64,000 nucleotides of DNA from Streptococcus porci DSM 23759 (GCF_000423765.1 NZ_KE384090.1:1-64000); one strand, 5' to 3'; positions 1 to 7,634 are shown, numbered from the stretch's first letter. Notes: a model not told the origin generated them from the sequence alone. Translations and numbers: made by a program.

Positions 1-445
1 GTCCCAAAAGGTTAATACTATTTTTTCTTAGTTGTGCTAAAAGTATTGCTAAATCCGGATCATAAGTCGACTCAGGAATTTCTCCCTTTTCAAACTGCTC
101 TCTTAGCCACTCGCCATACATAAATTCATATTTGGGGGGGAAATGCCAAGGGACAATATCCTTTTGATTTATGACCGTAACTTCAAGAGGCCTCATATCT
201 TTTATGTTTCCTATTTTCCCAGATATAAGCATTAACCTATTTCTAAGATTCCTTCGAGTTTTTTCAGATAAACTTTGATTTGTTATTACCAAAATATCTA
301 CATCGCTATTCATACGTAAACCACCCATTACTGCCGAACCATACAAATACACCCCAATTAACATATTATCAAGTAGTTCCGCTATAGTTTTTAATGCTTG
401 AATTGCTTCTTTCGGAATTTTTTTGTTACTTAAATCTATACTCAA
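1..445 (-). CDS. spw: Spectinomycin 9-adenylyltransferase (ANT(9)/Spw type), 3' end outside window
   Basis: Transfers AMP to the 9-hydroxyl of spectinomycin, inactivating it in the cytoplasm. About 148 codons are visible; the family is about 260-270 residues, so the C-terminal part lies beyond the left edge. The nucleotidyltransferase signature GSAVMGGLRMNSDVD carries the paired metal-binding aspartates, followed by PLEVTVIN and YGEWLR blocks typical of ANT(9). The start is a TTG at 445 preceded at good spacing by AGGAG; no ATG fits. It is the last visible gene of a minus-strand run lsa(E), lnu(B), aadE, apt, this gene, and the apt-spw pairing is typical of lnu(B)/lsa(E) clusters. The symbol spw rather than aad9 is chosen from that context and is less certain than the family call. 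Confidence 0.85.
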   Translation of the reverse strand, partial: MSIDLSNKKIPKEAIQALKTIAELLDNMLIGVYLYGSAVMGGLRMNSDVDILVITNQSLSEKTRRNLRNRLMLISGKIGNIKDMRPLEVTVINQKDIVPWHFPPKYEFMYGEWLREQFEKGEIPESTYDPDLAILLAQLRKNSINLLG

Positions 446-576
446 CTTCGATCTCCTTTCGTCTGAAAACTGTTTTTTAACGCCTCTTAAAATTTATAAA
501 AAAAGAGTAAACATCTTTCGTTGTATTGTAAATTAACGCCATCCAAAATTTTGATTCAAGATTTTCTTTCGGTTTA

Positions 577-1104
577 TTATATGTTTGAGCCAATATAAGC
601 TACAAAACTGCTGTCTATCCATTTTTGAGTAACCTCATTTATATCAATCCCAATAGTAGCCAACCCAATAATGCTGCAATCCAATTTCTCTAACAAAGCT
701 ATTAAAGCCTTCATTTGAGAACCTGTCTCTATCCAATCATCTACAATCAAAACTCTTTTGTTCCTCACAATAGAACTCTTAGATATTTCAAAGCTTTTAT
801 CTTGACCTGAATAGTCGGTAAAATGTGTCGAAATAATCTCTTCTTTTGCGTATGGCAGCTTATCACCTTTTCTTACTCCAATAAACCCCACTCCAAGTTC
901 TTTGGCTATGGCAGTGCCTAGTATCCATCCAATTGCTTCTGGGGCAGCCACATAATCTACTTTATTTTGAAAATCCAATGATAGTACTTTTACAATTTTA
1001 TCAAAAACGGTTTTATGTGTAAAAATAGTTAGTAAATCATATTTTCCAATTGAGTTACGAGGTAATATACCTCTAATTTCATTTATAACATCAGTACTTT
1101 CCAT
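577..1104 (-). CDS. apt: Adenine phosphoribosyltransferase-like protein of the resistance cluster
   Basis: A 175-residue phosphoribosyltransferase-fold protein that would join a purine base to PRPP. The PRPP-binding loop is clear: hydrophobic strand plus two aspartates in VLIVDDWIETGSQ near residue 120, and a flexible-loop region with IGVRKGDKLPY upstream. It differs from the housekeeping Apt and is the cassette-borne version found between aadE and the spectinomycin gene; no direct resistance role is established. It begins 43 nt downstream of the aadE stop on the same strand and ends about 130 nt before the TTG start of the spectinomycin gene. The ATG has a GGGGTG Shine-Dalgarno element. Substrate is inferred from fold only. 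Confidence 0.8.
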   Translation of the reverse strand: MESTDVINEIRGILPRNSIGKYDLLTIFTHKTVFDKIVKVLSLDFQNKVDYVAAPEAIGWILGTAIAKELGVGFIGVRKGDKLPYAKEEIISTHFTDYSGQDKSFEISKSSIVRNKRVLIVDDWIETGSQMKALIALLEKLDCSIIGLATIGIDINEVTQKWIDSSFVAYIGSNI

Positions 1105-1147
1105 ACATTTACACCCCTTGCTTATGGTTAATAATCTTTGCTAATCT

Positions 1148-2011
1148 TTAAAAATAGTCATTTTCAACATATTTTTTATACATGTCCTCGGTATATCTTG
1201 TTATGTTCTTACCATACTCTGGATAATCAAACCCCAGTAGTTCTGCTACCTCTTTGGACACTTCCCTGAACAATTGGTGGCATATAAATAATGACTTCCA
1301 AATATTTTCATAGGAATCCATGCGATATGTAGATAATAATCTATTCCATAGATCTTCATCAATGTATTTGTTAATATACTTATAATTTTTCCCAACACTT
1401 AATGAAAATTCTGTCTTTATCCCAACCTTCCACGACATCATCCTAAGTAGTTCAAACCGTAGAATCTGGTTCAGATGATCGATTGCAAACAGTATCTCTT
1501 TGCGGCACAATCCTTTAATAACATAAGGTGTTACATTCCAAAATTCATTGCAGCAATCATCATACTCCCTTGCGCTTGGCTTTCTTACATGATAATCTAT
1601 ATCAGTCGGAACTATGTCCCTTTTAATTCTACAATCTTTATCAATTAGAACCTTTATTAATTTATCGCCCTTTAGGTAATTATCTAACTCTTCCAAGGGC
1701 AATAAGGTAAGATCAATTTTATTGTAATCATCAAATAGCATAAGATAGGAAAATCCCTTTTCTTCAGGTGGGAATAATTCCATATCCTCCGGCTTTTGCA
1801 TCATTATTATATTCCCAAATTGATTAAGCCAGTCATCATTAGATATAAACGGTTCTATATCACTTACAAAATATGTAATATCATAATCCTGAAATTCATC
1901 TTTAGGTATATTAATATTTGCGCGTGACCCCTCAAGGGTCACAATTCGAATACGTTCATCCTGTTCTGCTAAAGAAAGTACTAAATCCATCATTTCTTTT
2001 TCTGATCTCAT
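1148..2011 (-). CDS. aadE: Aminoglycoside 6-nucleotidyltransferase (streptomycin resistance), variant AadE
   Basis: A 287-residue cytoplasmic enzyme that adenylylates streptomycin at the 6 position. The nucleotidyltransferase motif GSRANINIPKDEFQDYDI gives the Mg-binding DxD-like pair (D, then YDI) near residues 28-45, and the N-terminal half reads like the widespread ANT(6)-Ia. From about residue 178 onward the sequence departs from the ANT(6)-Ia I remember (LNQILRFELL, VGKNYKYINKYIDEDLWN), and it stops at ENDYF, about 15 residues short of the usual 302. This suggests a mosaic or a distinct allele rather than a broken gene, because frame and length are otherwise intact. The gene lies 32 nt downstream of a truncated methyltransferase that often precedes aadE in enterococcal-type clusters. 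Confidence 0.88.
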   Translation of the reverse strand: MRSEKEMMDLVLSLAEQDERIRIVTLEGSRANINIPKDEFQDYDITYFVSDIEPFISNDDWLNQFGNIIMMQKPEDMELFPPEEKGFSYLMLFDDYNKIDLTLLPLEELDNYLKGDKLIKVLIDKDCRIKRDIVPTDIDYHVRKPSAREYDDCCNEFWNVTPYVIKGLCRKEILFAIDHLNQILRFELLRMMSWKVGIKTEFSLSVGKNYKYINKYIDEDLWNRLLSTYRMDSYENIWKSLFICHQLFREVSKEVAELLGFDYPEYGKNITRYTEDMYKKYVENDYF

Positions 2012-2043
2012 TTACATACTCCTCGTTTATTTTTTCTATATTA

Positions 2044-2577
2044 TTACATCTTCTTTTTTGCCGATACAATCAGCATCATTGGGCGTCGCATTTCATCCGC
2101 CATCCCCGGAATATCCATCATGTTCTCTGGCGGCTGTGGCTCCACAATCTGATTTATTATAAAACTATTTGAAAGCAGTGTATTTAGATATGTGGTCAGT
2201 GTTCTATGATATTTTGTAACCTTTTCTTCCAAAAACATAGCTGTCCGTTTGCCCTCATAATAATAATTGTCCACCGGGAAATGCAGTATTTCTCCTTTTT
2301 CGTTATAATACCAGTCTTGTGTTCCATGAGCAGTAAAAACAGGATGTTCAACTGTAAAAACTAAATTGCCACCAGCCTTCAGCATCCTATATATCTTTTT
2401 TATTAAATTCTCATAGTCTGCTACATAATGAAACGCAAGCGAACTTAGTATTACATCAAAGCTCTCCTCTGGGAAATCCACATCTTCTATGGCACAGCAT
2501 TCATATTCAATCTGTGGAAAATGGGTTTTTCCTTTTGCTACTTCGAGCATTTTATGAGAAATATAGCAGTTCACCAT
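2044..2577 (-). pseudogene. Class I SAM-dependent methyltransferase, N-terminus deleted
   Basis: Open frame of 177 residues containing the distal half of a Rossmann-fold methyltransferase: the motif IEYECCAIEDVDFP, then FDVILSSLAFHYV (motif II) and MLKAGGNLVFTVEHP (motif III). The glycine-rich SAM-binding motif I that should precede ISHKMLEVAKG is missing; the frame instead starts with MVNCY from unrelated DNA. In intact clusters this methyltransferase lies immediately upstream of aadE. The break is at about 2565-2577, followed upstream by a transcription terminator and an integration-site remnant, so the deletion marks the junction between the aadE block and the lnu(B)-lsa(E) block. Almost certainly non-functional. 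Confidence 0.8.
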
Positions 2578-2600
2578 TCTTTGATATTTTCCCTCAAAGC

Positions 2601-2649
2601 AAAAAAACCGTGATTATCCTTCCGGCTAAAACCAGACCTCAAATCACGG
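2601..2649 (-). terminator. Rho-independent terminator between lnu(B) and the aadE block
   Basis: Reading the minus strand, CCGTGATT pairs with AATCACGG around an inner CTGG/CCGG stem and is followed by seven T residues. It would end transcription coming from lnu(B) and the integration-site remnant before the truncated methyltransferase. Confidence 0.8.
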
Positions 2650-2680
2650 AAAGCCTTTATTTACTTATCTTATTACACTC

Positions 2681-2722
2681 TTACTTATCTACCCTTGACA
2701 TCAATACTACCGTCTCAACGTG
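2681..2722 (-). pseudogene. 3' end of an RlmD-type methyltransferase (integration-site remnant)
   Basis: The minus strand encodes HVETVVLMSRVDK and a stop, which is the characteristic C-terminal end of RlmD/RumA-like 23S rRNA uracil methyltransferases in mobile-element contexts. Just upstream, two degenerate copies of a DMFPxT block can be read (near 2760 and 2815), also typical of the residues preceding HVET, but they are out of register. The 12 bases CGTCTCAACGTG at 2711-2722 recur at 7135-7146 in the same orientation within another HVET-encoding remnant. I read this as a scar of serine-recombinase integration into this conserved site. Confidence 0.6.
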
Positions 2723-2895
2723 GATTGAGAGGACAGAATGAATGTCATTTGTGTATGTCCGTTCTCGGAAACATATCCACGACACTTTTTGCACTATCGG
2801 TAGACGGGAACATATCCATAGGCTTCGCTGTTTTTTGAAAAACTGAGGTATGCTGTTAATTTTCAGTACCCAATACTGTGAATAACGTTACTCTC

Positions 2896-3699
2896 CTATT
2901 CACTAATGTAATTCAACAATCTTTCTAAAATGTCATGTGTAACTTTTAAGTTGTATTGTTCAATAAGGTGACTTTGCAAATCCATAACTAATAGCAAAGA
3001 ATTTTTATAGGCTTCAAATAATTCTACCTTATCTAATCGAGCAGTGGTCTTTGCAAATTTTTTATAATTTTCAAGGCTAATTTCTTTTTCAAGGTTTTTA
3101 CTCATGTTTAGCCAATTATCAGCATTTTTTTCTGCCATACGTATAAGTTGTAGTGTATTTTTTTGAAGTTGTGATAAGAGTTCTAATGAACGAGCATATT
3201 CTCCTCTTTTTAGAACGTTGATTCCCATCAACCATAGATTAGAGAAATTACACAACAAAAAATTAGCATTTTCTTCAGTAAGTCTATTTGGTCTTGCACC
3301 ACTTATCTCTGATAAATAATTTTCTAATTGCCCTGTTTCATCGTAAATAAGCATAGCCTTCGTATCAGGAATATAACCTGAATCTTTAAACGAGGGGATT
3401 ATGTTCATATCTTTTTCAGAAAGGAAATGAAATTCCCCACGTATAAGATTATCAAAAATAACTACCTCTGTTCCGTACTCATTTTTATAAAGCATCAAGT
3501 ACGGAGCTACGTCAAACAACCAGTTGGATGAATCAAAGTTCGAGGTTATACTATCTTTCAAAAATATATAGAACTCTATATCAGAGTATTGGTCACCTTC
3601 TCCTTTGGTAAACGATCCATACATCATACAAGCTGTAATTCGTTCATCTGACTCAGTAAGATTCTTAACGTTTGCAATTAATTCTTTTTGTTTTAACAT
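2896..3699 (-). CDS. lnu(B): Lincosamide nucleotidyltransferase Lnu(B)
   Basis: Adenylylates lincomycin and clindamycin in the cytoplasm. The 267-residue length and the whole sequence match Lnu(B): it opens MLKQKELIANVKNL and has the nucleotidyltransferase motif MMYGSFTKGEGDQYSDIEFYIF near residues 25-46, in which the two acidic residues of SDIEFY bind metal. The C-terminal half is helical, as in this family. It lies 53 nt downstream of lsa(E) on the same strand, the usual arrangement, and is probably cotranscribed from the lsa(E) promoter. Together the two genes give resistance to lincosamides, streptogramin A and pleuromutilins. Confidence 0.96.
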   Translation of the reverse strand: MLKQKELIANVKNLTESDERITACMMYGSFTKGEGDQYSDIEFYIFLKDSITSNFDSSNWLFDVAPYLMLYKNEYGTEVVIFDNLIRGEFHFLSEKDMNIIPSFKDSGYIPDTKAMLIYDETGQLENYLSEISGARPNRLTEENANFLLCNFSNLWLMGINVLKRGEYARSLELLSQLQKNTLQLIRMAEKNADNWLNMSKNLEKEISLENYKKFAKTTARLDKVELFEAYKNSLLLVMDLQSHLIEQYNLKVTHDILERLLNYISE

Positions 3700-3752
3700 T
3701 TCTTCACCCTTTCATGTAAATATCTTTTAGTTATTGTGGCAACTCAAAATCT

Positions 3753-5237
3753 CTACAAACCTAAATTAATATTTTTCGTACAAATGTTATTGCAAAAAGC
3801 ATCATCATGCTCCACAAACAATAGTGTAGGACAATATTCCAAAATCATTTTTTCAATTTGGATACGTGAAAAAATATCAATATAGTTCAATGGCTCATCC
3901 CATATATACAAATGTGCACTTTCACAAAGGCTTTTAGCAATTAGTACTTTCTTTTTCTGACCAGCACTAAAATCCACCATGTTCTTATCAAACTGCTCTC
4001 TATTAAAATCCAGTTTACGAAGAATCGTTTTAAATAGAGTTTCATCGATCTTATTATTATAGGCAAATTCAGATAGATTACCTTTTAAATATGAAGTATC
4101 TTGCGAAATATAAGAAATTTTTAGTCCACTTGCTAGCATAAAATTTCCGGTAAATTTAATATCATCTCCATTAATCAATTTTAGGATACTAGACTTACCA
4201 CTCCCATTTTTTCCGATAATGGCAACTCTATCACCAATATTGACTCTGAAATTAAGATTACTGCATACTTCTTTATCTCCATAAGACAATGATAAATCAT
4301 TCGCTTCTATTAAGCACTCTTTGTGAAATTCAAGTGGTGAAATTTTTAAGTCATCATATTGTTCAATGTTGTGAAGCAGTTCTGATTTTTGTAAAACGGC
4401 TTCCTGATGTCTTGACTCAATATTTTTGGCACGTTTCATCGCTTTTGCAGCCTTATGTCCAACATAACCCTTATCCAGTTTTGAACCAGAATTTGTTGTT
4501 CCATATTTACTTTTTTCTACTTTATTTGACCAGTTTGAACTACGTTTTGCTGCATAAGACAACCTTCCTATTTCTTTAAGGAGTTTCTTGTTTTCTGCCA
4601 GTTCAAAATTATCTTGTAACGTTTTGTTCTCCCACCAAGAAGTAAAATTTCCCTTTTGGATTTCGATATTCGTTTTATTGATAGATAGTATATGGTCAAC
4701 ACATTGATCAAGTAAGCTTCTATCATGAGATACCAAAATAAACCCCTTCTTGCGTTTCAAATAGTTTTGCACTACATTACGTGCATCGATGTCAAGATGG
4801 TTTGTAGGTTCATCAATAAGCAGGAAACAACTCGCTGTAAGGAATAAAGCTGCAAGAAGGACCTTTGTTTGCTCACCATTTGACAATGTATTAAACGGAC
4901 GATATAAAGCATCTTCTTGAACATCAAGCAATGATATTTCACGAAAAATCTCCCAATCCATACATTCCGTACAAATACTCTTCATTACTTCAATTGTATA
5001 TAGACTCTTATCTTCCACATCATAAGGAAAATACTCAAACTTAACTGTAGAACTTATATTGCCGGAATACGCATATTTGCCAAGCAGTAAATTTAAGAAA
5101 GTAGTTTTACCGCGTCCGTTTCTTCCAATAAAACCGAGTTTCCAATCTGTATCTATCTGAAAACTTACATTTTCAAAAATATTGTCATAACTTCCTTCAT
5201 ATGAAAAAGTTAGATTTGAAACATTTATTAAGGACAT
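3753..5237 (-). CDS. lsa(E): ABC-F ribosomal protection protein Lsa(E)
   Basis: A 494-residue ABC-F protein that binds the ribosomal E site and dislodges pleuromutilins, lincosamides and streptogramin A; it has no membrane segments. Two ATPase domains are visible: the first with Walker A GRNGRGKTTFLNL (about residue 38) and LSNGEQTKVLL, the second with GKNGSGKSSILKL (about residue 340) and FSAGQKKKVLIAKSL, each followed by a DEP Walker B. A lysine-rich linker of about 100 residues between them forms the antibiotic-resistance interdomain. Length and sequence match Lsa(E). A GGAGG site precedes ATG 5237, and about 400 nt of leader upstream carries a leader peptide and an attenuator, so expression is probably inducible. 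Confidence 0.96.
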   Translation of the reverse strand: MSLINVSNLTFSYEGSYDNIFENVSFQIDTDWKLGFIGRNGRGKTTFLNLLLGKYAYSGNISSTVKFEYFPYDVEDKSLYTIEVMKSICTECMDWEIFREISLLDVQEDALYRPFNTLSNGEQTKVLLAALFLTASCFLLIDEPTNHLDIDARNVVQNYLKRKKGFILVSHDRSLLDQCVDHILSINKTNIEIQKGNFTSWWENKTLQDNFELAENKKLLKEIGRLSYAAKRSSNWSNKVEKSKYGTTNSGSKLDKGYVGHKAAKAMKRAKNIESRHQEAVLQKSELLHNIEQYDDLKISPLEFHKECLIEANDLSLSYGDKEVCSNLNFRVNIGDRVAIIGKNGSGKSSILKLINGDDIKFTGNFMLASGLKISYISQDTSYLKGNLSEFAYNNKIDETLFKTILRKLDFNREQFDKNMVDFSAGQKKKVLIAKSLCESAHLYIWDEPLNYIDIFSRIQIEKMILEYCPTLLFVEHDDAFCNNICTKNINLGL

Positions 5238-5397
5238 ATATTTCTTCCTCCTTTACATTATAAAAATTTTATAAGCAAAGTCGGTTTTCGGCATTAATTA
5301 CTCTATAATGTTATCCAACTCTGCAAGGATTTTGTCATGAATGACATAGTATCATTGTCTATCACGTTTATCTTCCTTTCTTTTACAAATATTAAAA

Positions 5398-5423
5398 GCC
5401 GCAAGAAAGTAAATTCTTACGGC
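5398..5423 (-). terminator. Attenuator terminator in the lsa(E) leader
   Basis: On the minus strand GCCGTAAGAA pairs with TTCTTGCGGC (one mismatch) and is followed by TTTT, forming an intrinsic terminator about 160 nt before the lsa(E) start. Its descending arm, ACTTTCTTGC, is perfectly complementary to GCAAGAAAGT at 5504-5513, which would form a competing antiterminator. Confidence 0.7.
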
Positions 5424-5500
5424 TCAAAAACAAATACTATTATTACCTTTTGTTATACATAACATAAGGTTACTGTAATGTATTATTGAGTGTAGAATAC

Positions 5501-5513
5501 TTAACTTTCTTGC
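5501..5513 (-). promoter_or_regulatory. Antiterminator segment of the lsa(E) leader
   Basis: The segment GCAAGAAAGTTAA can pair upstream with AACTTTTCTTGC inside the leader-peptide codons (5583-5594) or downstream with ACTTTCTTGC in the terminator (5401-5410). A separate small hairpin, AAACGG/CCGTTT at 5531-5550, lies between and may act as a pause site. The mutually exclusive pairings are read from sequence; their use is inferred. Confidence 0.6.
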
Positions 5514-5579
5514 AATTTGCATAACAAAACAAACGGTTCTATAGCCGTTTCTTTAAATATCTTATTATGCATCATATAA

Positions 5580-5600
5580 TTAGCAAGAAAAGTTATACAT
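5580..5600 (-). CDS. Six-residue leader peptide of lsa(E)
   Basis: ATG TAT AAC TTT TCT TGC TAA encodes MYNFSC. It is preceded by a strong Shine-Dalgarno (TTGGAGGTGG) and sits about 20 nt after an extended -10 promoter, exactly where a regulatory leader peptide belongs. Codons 3-6 contain the RNA segment that pairs with the antiterminator segment, so a ribosome stalled here by an antibiotic would free that segment, block the terminator and allow lsa(E) transcription. The same logic is established for other ABC-F and erm genes; for this peptide it is inference. Confidence 0.65.
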   Translation of the reverse strand: MYNFSC

Positions 5601-5622
5601 TCTTCCACCTCCAAGTCGTTTT

Positions 5623-5651
5623 ATTATATCATATTATCTTTAAAAATCCAA
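5623..5651 (-). promoter_or_regulatory. lsa(E) promoter
   Basis: TTGGAT (5646-5651) and TATAAT (5623-5628) are 17 bp apart on the minus strand, with an extended TG one base before the -10. The leader peptide starts about 23 nt downstream of the -10. Confidence 0.75.
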
Positions 5652-5679
5652 TATAATTCTTCTGTTCTCTTTCTAAAGA

Positions 5680-6264
5680 TTACCCTTCTACATCAATCTC
5701 GACTCCTGATTTGAATTCAACGGCGAACTTATCATGAAATACCGTAACTTTTTCTATAAGCCTCCTTACTAACTGCTCATCATATTCCTCTAACTCACAG
5801 GATTGTTCATTAAAGAAATCAGTCATTTCAGCGATTCGTTGCCTTTTTCCTTCACGCTCTGCATTTTCAACAAGTGCATTTTGCTTCAATTCTCGAAGGT
5901 GGTAGATTTCATCAGCCACATCTTCATAGTCATTCTTGGATTTTGCTTGGATAAGAAGCTGTTGTTGTAATTCTTCCAATTTGCTATCAATATCATTGGT
6001 GGCATTATCATTTTCTTCATTAAGTATAGTAGCTATGTTTTTCTGCAACGCCTGGAGGAAGGGTTCTTTGTTAGCCAAAAGTTCGTTAATAGCCTTGACC
6101 ACTGCTGTCTGCAATGTTTCCTCGTTTATGGTAGGGGCAGTACATTCAGATCCTTTTTCCTCCAAACGGCTGACGCATCTCCAAACAATAGACTTGTAAC
6201 CTCGGTTATTCCAGTGTACCCGGCGGTAAATATCACCGCACTGGCGAGCAAACTGCAACTGCAA
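5680..6264 (-). pseudogene. C-terminal fragment of a large serine recombinase
   Basis: The frame reads CGDIYRRVHWNNRGYKSIVWRC, the zinc-ribbon region of large serine recombinases of the TnpX/Tn4451 kind, with the later GSECTAPTINEE piece completing the ribbon, followed by a roughly 100-residue coiled coil rich in Q, E and K and a short beta tail ending VEIDVEG. The N-terminal resolvase domain with the catalytic serine is absent: similarity stops at about 6240, where it collides head-on with a resolvase fragment on the other strand. It therefore cannot recombine. A recombinase remnant at this place is typical of lsa(E)-lnu(B) clusters and is probably the relic of the enzyme that mobilised the block. 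Confidence 0.8.
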
Positions 6265-6329
6265 CTATGCAGGCACTTAATCTTAAAAGAACTACTTTCT
6301 ATAAACTGGTGAAGGAAGTGATTGTATGA
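6243..6329 (+). pseudogene. C-terminal helix-turn-helix of a resolvase-family recombinase
   Basis: The plus strand reads GEQTATATMQALNLKRTTFY, then KLVKEVIV and a stop. This is the DNA-binding helix-turn-helix at the end of small serine resolvases/invertases (consensus TxxEAMxxLxxxxTTFYRxVKE). Everything upstream is gone, replaced by the oppositely oriented large recombinase fragment. The stop codon overlaps the ATG of the next gene (ATGA), as in an operon. Confidence 0.65.
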
Positions 6330-6784
6330 TGACGATGTGTCCACGATGTTTAGAGCTATACAGTGAAATTTGGTCGAAGCCTTGTTGTAAATGCGCCGAT
6401 AAGACCATTCCTGTTGATATTGAACTCATCAATGTCGTTCAGATGCTGCTCACTAGAGGCTTCGATGTATCTTATGCCACTTGTTACCCAGATAAAGAAC
6501 AAGGTGAGATCGAAGCTATGGAAATTGAGATTCACTTTAGGGAATTGTATCCGCAGGCTCTCTTTGATGGTCTCCCACCTGACTGGATTGTAATTGACGA
6601 ATACCCAGTTCTTGGCGGTAAGGTTCTTGATGAACCTGTTGATATCCTTACATGTGCAATCGAATATCGATTTGAAGAGAGCATCCATATTCAAAAGGAT
6701 ATCGCTATAAGCAATCTGGAAACATGGCTCGAAGAGAAAGACCCGCAATCTTGTAGGGCTATCCTTACATTGGCCGGCTTCTGA
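6326..6784 (+). CDS. Hypothetical zinc-ribbon protein downstream of resolvase remnant
   Basis: A 152-residue acidic cytoplasmic protein that I do not recognise. It begins MMTMCPRC and continues to CCKC near residue 22, giving a four-cysteine zinc-ribbon-like knuckle, followed by a mixed alpha/beta region with IEAMEIEIHFRELYP and DWIVIDEYPVLGG and no catalytic motif I can name. The start is fixed by the ATGA overlap with the resolvase fragment, so the pair was once cotranscribed. It is intact, while both recombinases beside it are broken. A hypothetical protein next to a recombinase is usual in lsa(E) regions. A role in recombination control would be a guess. Confidence 0.6.
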   Translation: MMTMCPRCLELYSEIWSKPCCKCADKTIPVDIELINVVQMLLTRGFDVSYATCYPDKEQGEIEAMEIEIHFRELYPQALFDGLPPDWIVIDEYPVLGGKVLDEPVDILTCAIEYRFEESIHIQKDIAISNLETWLEEKDPQSCRAILTLAGF

Positions 6785-6837
6785 AAAAGTAAGACCCTCT
6801 CAACAGTAATGATCTGCTGAAAGGGTACTTTACTTTA
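6785..6837. terminator. Long imperfect hairpin between convergent genes
   Basis: AAAGTAAGACCCT at the left is complementary, with a few bulges, to AGGGTACTTTACTTT at the right, and A/T runs flank both sides, so it can terminate from both directions. It separates the zinc-ribbon gene from the rlmD fragment. Confidence 0.55.
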
Positions 6838-7146
6838 ATCTATGACCTTGAAGTGCCTTAATGCGTCTTTAATAGCTTCTACTTTATATTCTGGTGCTGG
6901 TTTATATGGGAGTTTTAGTTCTTCAACTGCGTTTGGTGCGTCGTACATCGGCAGGCCTAAGTTTCTTTTGACCTCTGCAATGTTTGCAGTGTGAACTTTG
7001 AAGCCGTACTTTTCTTCGATATACTCCTGAATAAGCCTGTAGGTGATACGATCTGGCTGGATTTTTCGGTCGTCTGCGTACTCCATTTTTACACTGATAA
7101 AATCGTCTGCACTTTTGTGGGACAATAAAACACACGTCTCAACGTG
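6835..7146 (-). pseudogene. C-terminal fragment of RlmD-like 23S rRNA uracil methyltransferase
   Basis: The frame can be read from HVETCVLLSHKSADDFISVK to a stop at 6835, about 104 codons, and ends DALRHFKVID. HVETCVLLS is the conserved end of RlmD-type methyltransferases; the tail with ITYRLIQEYIEEKYGFKV and VKRNLGLPMYDAPN is the extra domain appended in element-borne versions. An in-frame TGA sits directly before HVET, and the preceding residues still read DMFSCT, as expected in the intact protein, but the catalytic domain is missing. Its HVET codons contain the CGTCTCAACGTG repeat shared with 2711-2722. I read it as one arm of an occupied integration site. Confidence 0.7.
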
Positions 7147-7167
7147 TCAAGTACACGAGAACATATC

Positions 7168-7221
7168 ATTTAACGATTACCTACTTTTTAACGATAATCA
7201 ACTATTTAACGATTTCAATAT
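7168..7221 (+). repeat. Three 18-bp direct repeats (iterons)
   Basis: TTAACGAT occurs at 7170, 7188 and 7206, exactly 18 bp apart, inside three units of the form WTTTAACGATwwcnwact. They lie 22 bp beyond the rlmD fragment, at the edge of the resistance region. Exact periodicity in an AT-rich stretch suggests a protein-binding array, such as a replication initiator, excisionase or integrase arm sites, or a relic of one. The rest of 7222-7474 is AT-rich and I see no gene in it. Confidence 0.6.
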
Positions 7222-7474
7222 TTCTTCAAAATTACTTGTATTATCCAAATGGTTATTTGTTACTATTTCCGATCTTTTTATTCAATAAAACCGTCCAATC
7301 CTCTTATACCGATGCTATTTATTTCGTTATATTGTATCAATAACCTAATTGCAATTTCGCTGGCAATTAATTTAATCATACATTTTAACCTTTACCCTTT
7401 CAAGGGGGTGCAAAAACCAAGTAGGGTGTGCATCTAAAATCCCCAAATACCTCCTTTCATTATACCACAGATAA

Positions 7475-7505
7475 GAAAAAAAATAGCGTGCCAATTCTGA
7501 CACGC
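7475..7505 (-). terminator. Terminator of the ArsR-controlled operon
   Basis: Minus strand: GCGTG and CACGC flank a 10-nt loop and are followed by TATTTTTTTT. It lies about 130 nt beyond the stop of the ArsC-like gene. Confidence 0.75.
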
Positions 7506-7634
7506 CTCAAGTTCTAAACATCAATTTTCACCGAAGATTTTGAATAAAGTCCGAGCTTTAATGAACCTATTTCGACATCACGTTTGAATTTGATAAGTTA
7601 TCAAGCTTTTAGGGATAACAAAAATCGGCATTAT

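Noticed and set aside
6356..6748. Minus-strand frame of 130 residues opposite the cysteine-ribbon gene
   Set aside because: A mirror of the plus-strand gene; the plus-strand frame has the ATGA coupling and a paired-cysteine motif.
7141..7221. CRISPR array suggested by the 18-bp periodic repeats
   Set aside because: Repeats of 8-10 bp with 8-bp spacers are too short and spacers are not unique sequences of CRISPR length; no cas genes nearby.
7249..7437. Small hydrophobic plus-strand frame of 62 residues
   Set aside because: AT-rich intergenic DNA, no ribosome site, low-complexity I/L/N composition.
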